Positions 14,352-16,383 of a stretch of DNA of 16,383 bases are shown here, piece by piece; position 1 is the first letter of the stretch; each line of letters begins with the position of its first letter. Location: contig CALVZR010000134.1 in assembly GCA_944372565.1 (NCBI GenBank), positions 1-16,383 of the forward strand, read 5' to 3'. Below the pieces are notes generated by a model, which was given only the letters and a program-made list of their open reading frames with translations, was not told the origin of the DNA and did no database searches. A program made the translations under genes and the position numbers. This stretch comes from an uncultured Clostridia bacterium (lineage in GTDB: Bacteria; Bacillota; Clostridia; Christensenellales; Borkfalkiaceae).

Positions 14352-16383
14352 ATGAAAAAATTCTGGAAAACTTTAGCGTCTGCCGCGCTTGCGGCGGTGA
14401 TGGGCGTTTCCGCGTTCGGATGCAATCTGATCGAAACCGATCTGGAACGCGATATGAGCCAGGTGGTCGCCACGGTGCAGATCTCCGAAGACGCGCCCGT
14501 GGAAAACATCTATAAACGCGATCTCGTGCTGATGTATATCAACTACGGTTATTCCTACGTGCAGCAGGGCACCTATACGCAGGCGCAGGTGTTTGAAATG
14601 CTTATGGAGCAGCTCGTGAACAACGCCATTTTGGTGCAGAACGCGGTCAAGGCGAAGGCCGAGCAGCTGGGGATCACCGAAAATATCTACGATCTCGAAG
14701 CGCATATGAACGAATACTTCACCGAGGAAGAGCAGCAGGAGGCGCTTTACAACACCAACAAGGCGCTCAACGACGTGATCGACAGCTATAAGGACGCCGA
14801 GGAGGAAGAAGAGGAGAGCGAAACCTCTTCCGAAACCGTGCGCACGGTGCCCACCGGCGCGACCAACTACGAACCCGAATGGGGCGATTTCGACAACGCG
14901 CTGGCTTTTTACAAGGACTACAATTCCAAGGGCTTTACCGCCCAGAATGAGGACGGAGAAACGATGAGCGGCGTGGAAACGGGTTTCCGCCGCAACGGAG
15001 ACGTGATCGAAATCACCGACATCGAAACCAAACGCGCGTACAACAAAGTGGTGGAAGCGCTCGAGAGCAACGGCTTGATCGGCGAGGATTTCGATTATAA
15101 CGCGGATTCCATCTACGATACCGATTATTACCGCGATTCCCTGCAGTCGCAGCGCGAGAGCGTGCTCATCTCCTGGTACGAAGAGTATCTCACGGCGGAA
15201 ATTTTAAGCACCGTGAGCTATCAGGATCTCGAAGAGAGATACGAGGAGATGTACAACACGCAGAAAAATTACACCGTTTCCGAATACGAAACGGCGCTGG
15301 ACGCGTGGAGCGCGTCTTCCCCCGTGGTGGCGTACAGCTACGGCGGCTACGGCTATGTGTATAACCTGCTGCTCGGCGTGAACGCGGCGCAGAAAGCGGA
15401 GATCGAGGAGCTCGGCGAAGAAAAGAACCTTTCGCAGGCGGAATACGCGGCGCGCCGCGAGCGCATCCTTTCGCGGACGACGGCAAAGGACCTCCGTTCC
15501 ACCTGGATCACCGCGGGGTACGATTTCGATTACGAAACCTTAACCTTCACGCACGATTATTCCCTCGCTTCCGAAACCTACGCGCTGCCTTTCCAGGGTA
15601 CGGTGAAATGGGTGAACGAGGCGGATAAACCCGCCGAGGGAGAGGACGACGAGGACTATACCGAAAAATACGAAATTACGTCCGTGAAGGAATTCGATCT
15701 CGAAGAGTTCGTCGCGTTCCTGGACGAAACGCTGTATGCGGGCGTGGACCTCAATACGGACGGCACCGGTTCTTCCGGGTATTACAGGGTGGCGCGCAAC
15801 ACGAACGGAACGGAGATCCCCGAATACGAGGACAGGATCAACGATCTGCTCTTCGCGTTCAGTACGGACGCCGGCTCGCTCAACACCTATCAGGGCTATC
15901 TGATCTCGCCCGAGGCGGAGGCGGACGAAACCGAAACCTACGTGGAAGAATTCGCCAAAGCGGCGCGCGAGCTCCTCACGATGGAGGACGGCAGCTATAT
16001 CATCGTCGGCACGGATTTCGGATATCACATCCTCTTCAAATCCGTCGCGCTCGAAGCGGACGGCGGCTATCCCACGCTCGGGCAGTATCTCGATTCCCTC
16101 GGCGTGGAAAAGAAGATCGGCGAAACGACCCATACCACGTGGGAAGGATATTACAACGCGATGATCTCCGACCTCACCGCTTATCTGGACGATAACGACG
16201 ACAACGAGAATTTCTACCTCTACCTGCTGCAGCAGGCGTATGTTTCGGACATCCTCAACACCGAGCTCGCCAACGTGCAGTCGGCCATCGTGAATCAATA
16301 CAAGACGGCGGACGAGGACGGCAACTACACCGAATACAACGAACAATACGTGAAGATCTACGAAAACAGATATTCGGAATATC
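14352..16383 (+). CDS. Large secreted lipoprotein, SurA/PrsA-type foldase (3' end outside window)
   Basis: At least 677 residues; the frame is open to the window end. The N-terminus is a signal peptide (MKKFWKTLASAALAAVMG) ending at AFGC with C24. The lipobox is atypical because Ala stands where Leu or Val is usual. Residues about 55-105 (YTQAQVFEMLMEQLVNNAIL) match the SurA-type N-terminal helical domain. After an acidic stretch (EEEEEESETSS) come long acidic helical parts, a Tyr-rich segment (VAYSYGGYGYVYNLL), and at 547-560 GSYIIVGTDFGYHI, like the end of a parvulin isomerase domain. It would sit outside the cell membrane and help exported proteins fold. AGGAGAGG precedes the ATG. It is much longer than ordinary PrsA (about 300 residues). 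Foldase identity is inferred from weak motifs. Confidence 0.78.
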   Translation, partial: MKKFWKTLASAALAAVMGVSAFGCNLIETDLERDMSQVVATVQISEDAPVENIYKRDLVLMYINYGYSYVQQGTYTQAQVFEMLMEQLVNNAILVQNAVKAKAEQLGITENIYDLEAHMNEYFTEEEQQEALYNTNKALNDVIDSYKDAEEEEEESETSSETVRTVPTGATNYEPEWGDFDNALAFYKDYNSKGFTAQNEDGETMSGVETGFRRNGDVIEITDIETKRAYNKVVEALESNGLIGEDFDYNADSIYDTDYYRDSLQSQRESVLISWYEEYLTAEILSTVSYQDLEERYEEMYNTQKNYTVSEYETALDAWSASSPVVAYSYGGYGYVYNLLLGVNAAQKAEIEELGEEKNLSQAEYAARRERILSRTTAKDLRSTWITAGYDFDYETLTFTHDYSLASETYALPFQGTVKWVNEADKPAEGEDDEDYTEKYEITSVKEFDLEEFVAFLDETLYAGVDLNTDGTGSSGYYRVARNTNGTEIPEYEDRINDLLFAFSTDAGSLNTYQGYLISPEAEADETETYVEEFAKAARELLTMEDGSYIIVGTDFGYHILFKSVALEADGGYPTLGQYLDSLGVEKKIGETTHTTWEGYYNAMISDLTAYLDDNDDNENFYLYLLQQAYVSDILNTELANVQSAIVNQYKTADEDGNYTEYNEQYVKIYENRYSEY

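Overview
The window looks like a piece of a G+C-rich Bacillota (probably Clostridia) chromosome. The evidence is the order prs - pth - mfd - secreted foldase, strong AGGAGG-type ribosome binding sites, sigma-A-like promoters with 17-base spacers, and a heterodimeric ABC exporter pair of the Firmicutes type. Species cannot be named from the sequence. Nearly all genes are ordinary chromosomal genes, and there are no RNA genes, CRISPR arrays or insertion sequences that I can see.

Layout. Positions 1-57 hold the last codons of an upstream gene and its terminator. A hairpin with a GAAA loop (98-127) and a 50-residue acidic ORF (230-382) precede a two-gene operon (525-3985). That operon encodes a heterodimeric ABC exporter whose two ATP sites are visibly unequal: one is degenerate and one canonical. 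From about 4043 to 4980 lies a small regulator islet: two XRE-type HTH genes on the minus strand and a divergent, very AT-rich gene for a third HTH-like protein. The islet has a consensus-like promoter, candidate operator palindromes and three strong hairpin terminators. Two of these terminators share almost the same core and bracket the islet's AT-rich part.

Next come the two subunits of a class I fumarase or tartrate dehydratase (4989-6358, minus strand). Divergent from them is a tight plus-strand cluster of a CPBP membrane protease, rlmH, an M14 peptidase that is probably peptidoglycan-directed, and tadA (6430-9071). A separate strong promoter at 9073 starts prs, followed by pth and mfd (to 14226). 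Another promoter leads to a large secreted lipoprotein of SurA/PrsA foldase type that runs off the window end.

The most notable observation is an in-frame TAG at 9950 inside prs. The reading frame continues after it with 51 well-conserved Prs residues to a TAA, giving the normal family length. None of the other 15 visible genes uses TAG as a stop. This could be a nonsense mutation, a sequencing error, amber suppression or reassignment, or a gene split with reinitiation. I did not find a convincing undescribed multi-gene system. The prs amber codon and the AT-rich HTH islet are the two places most worth a second look.
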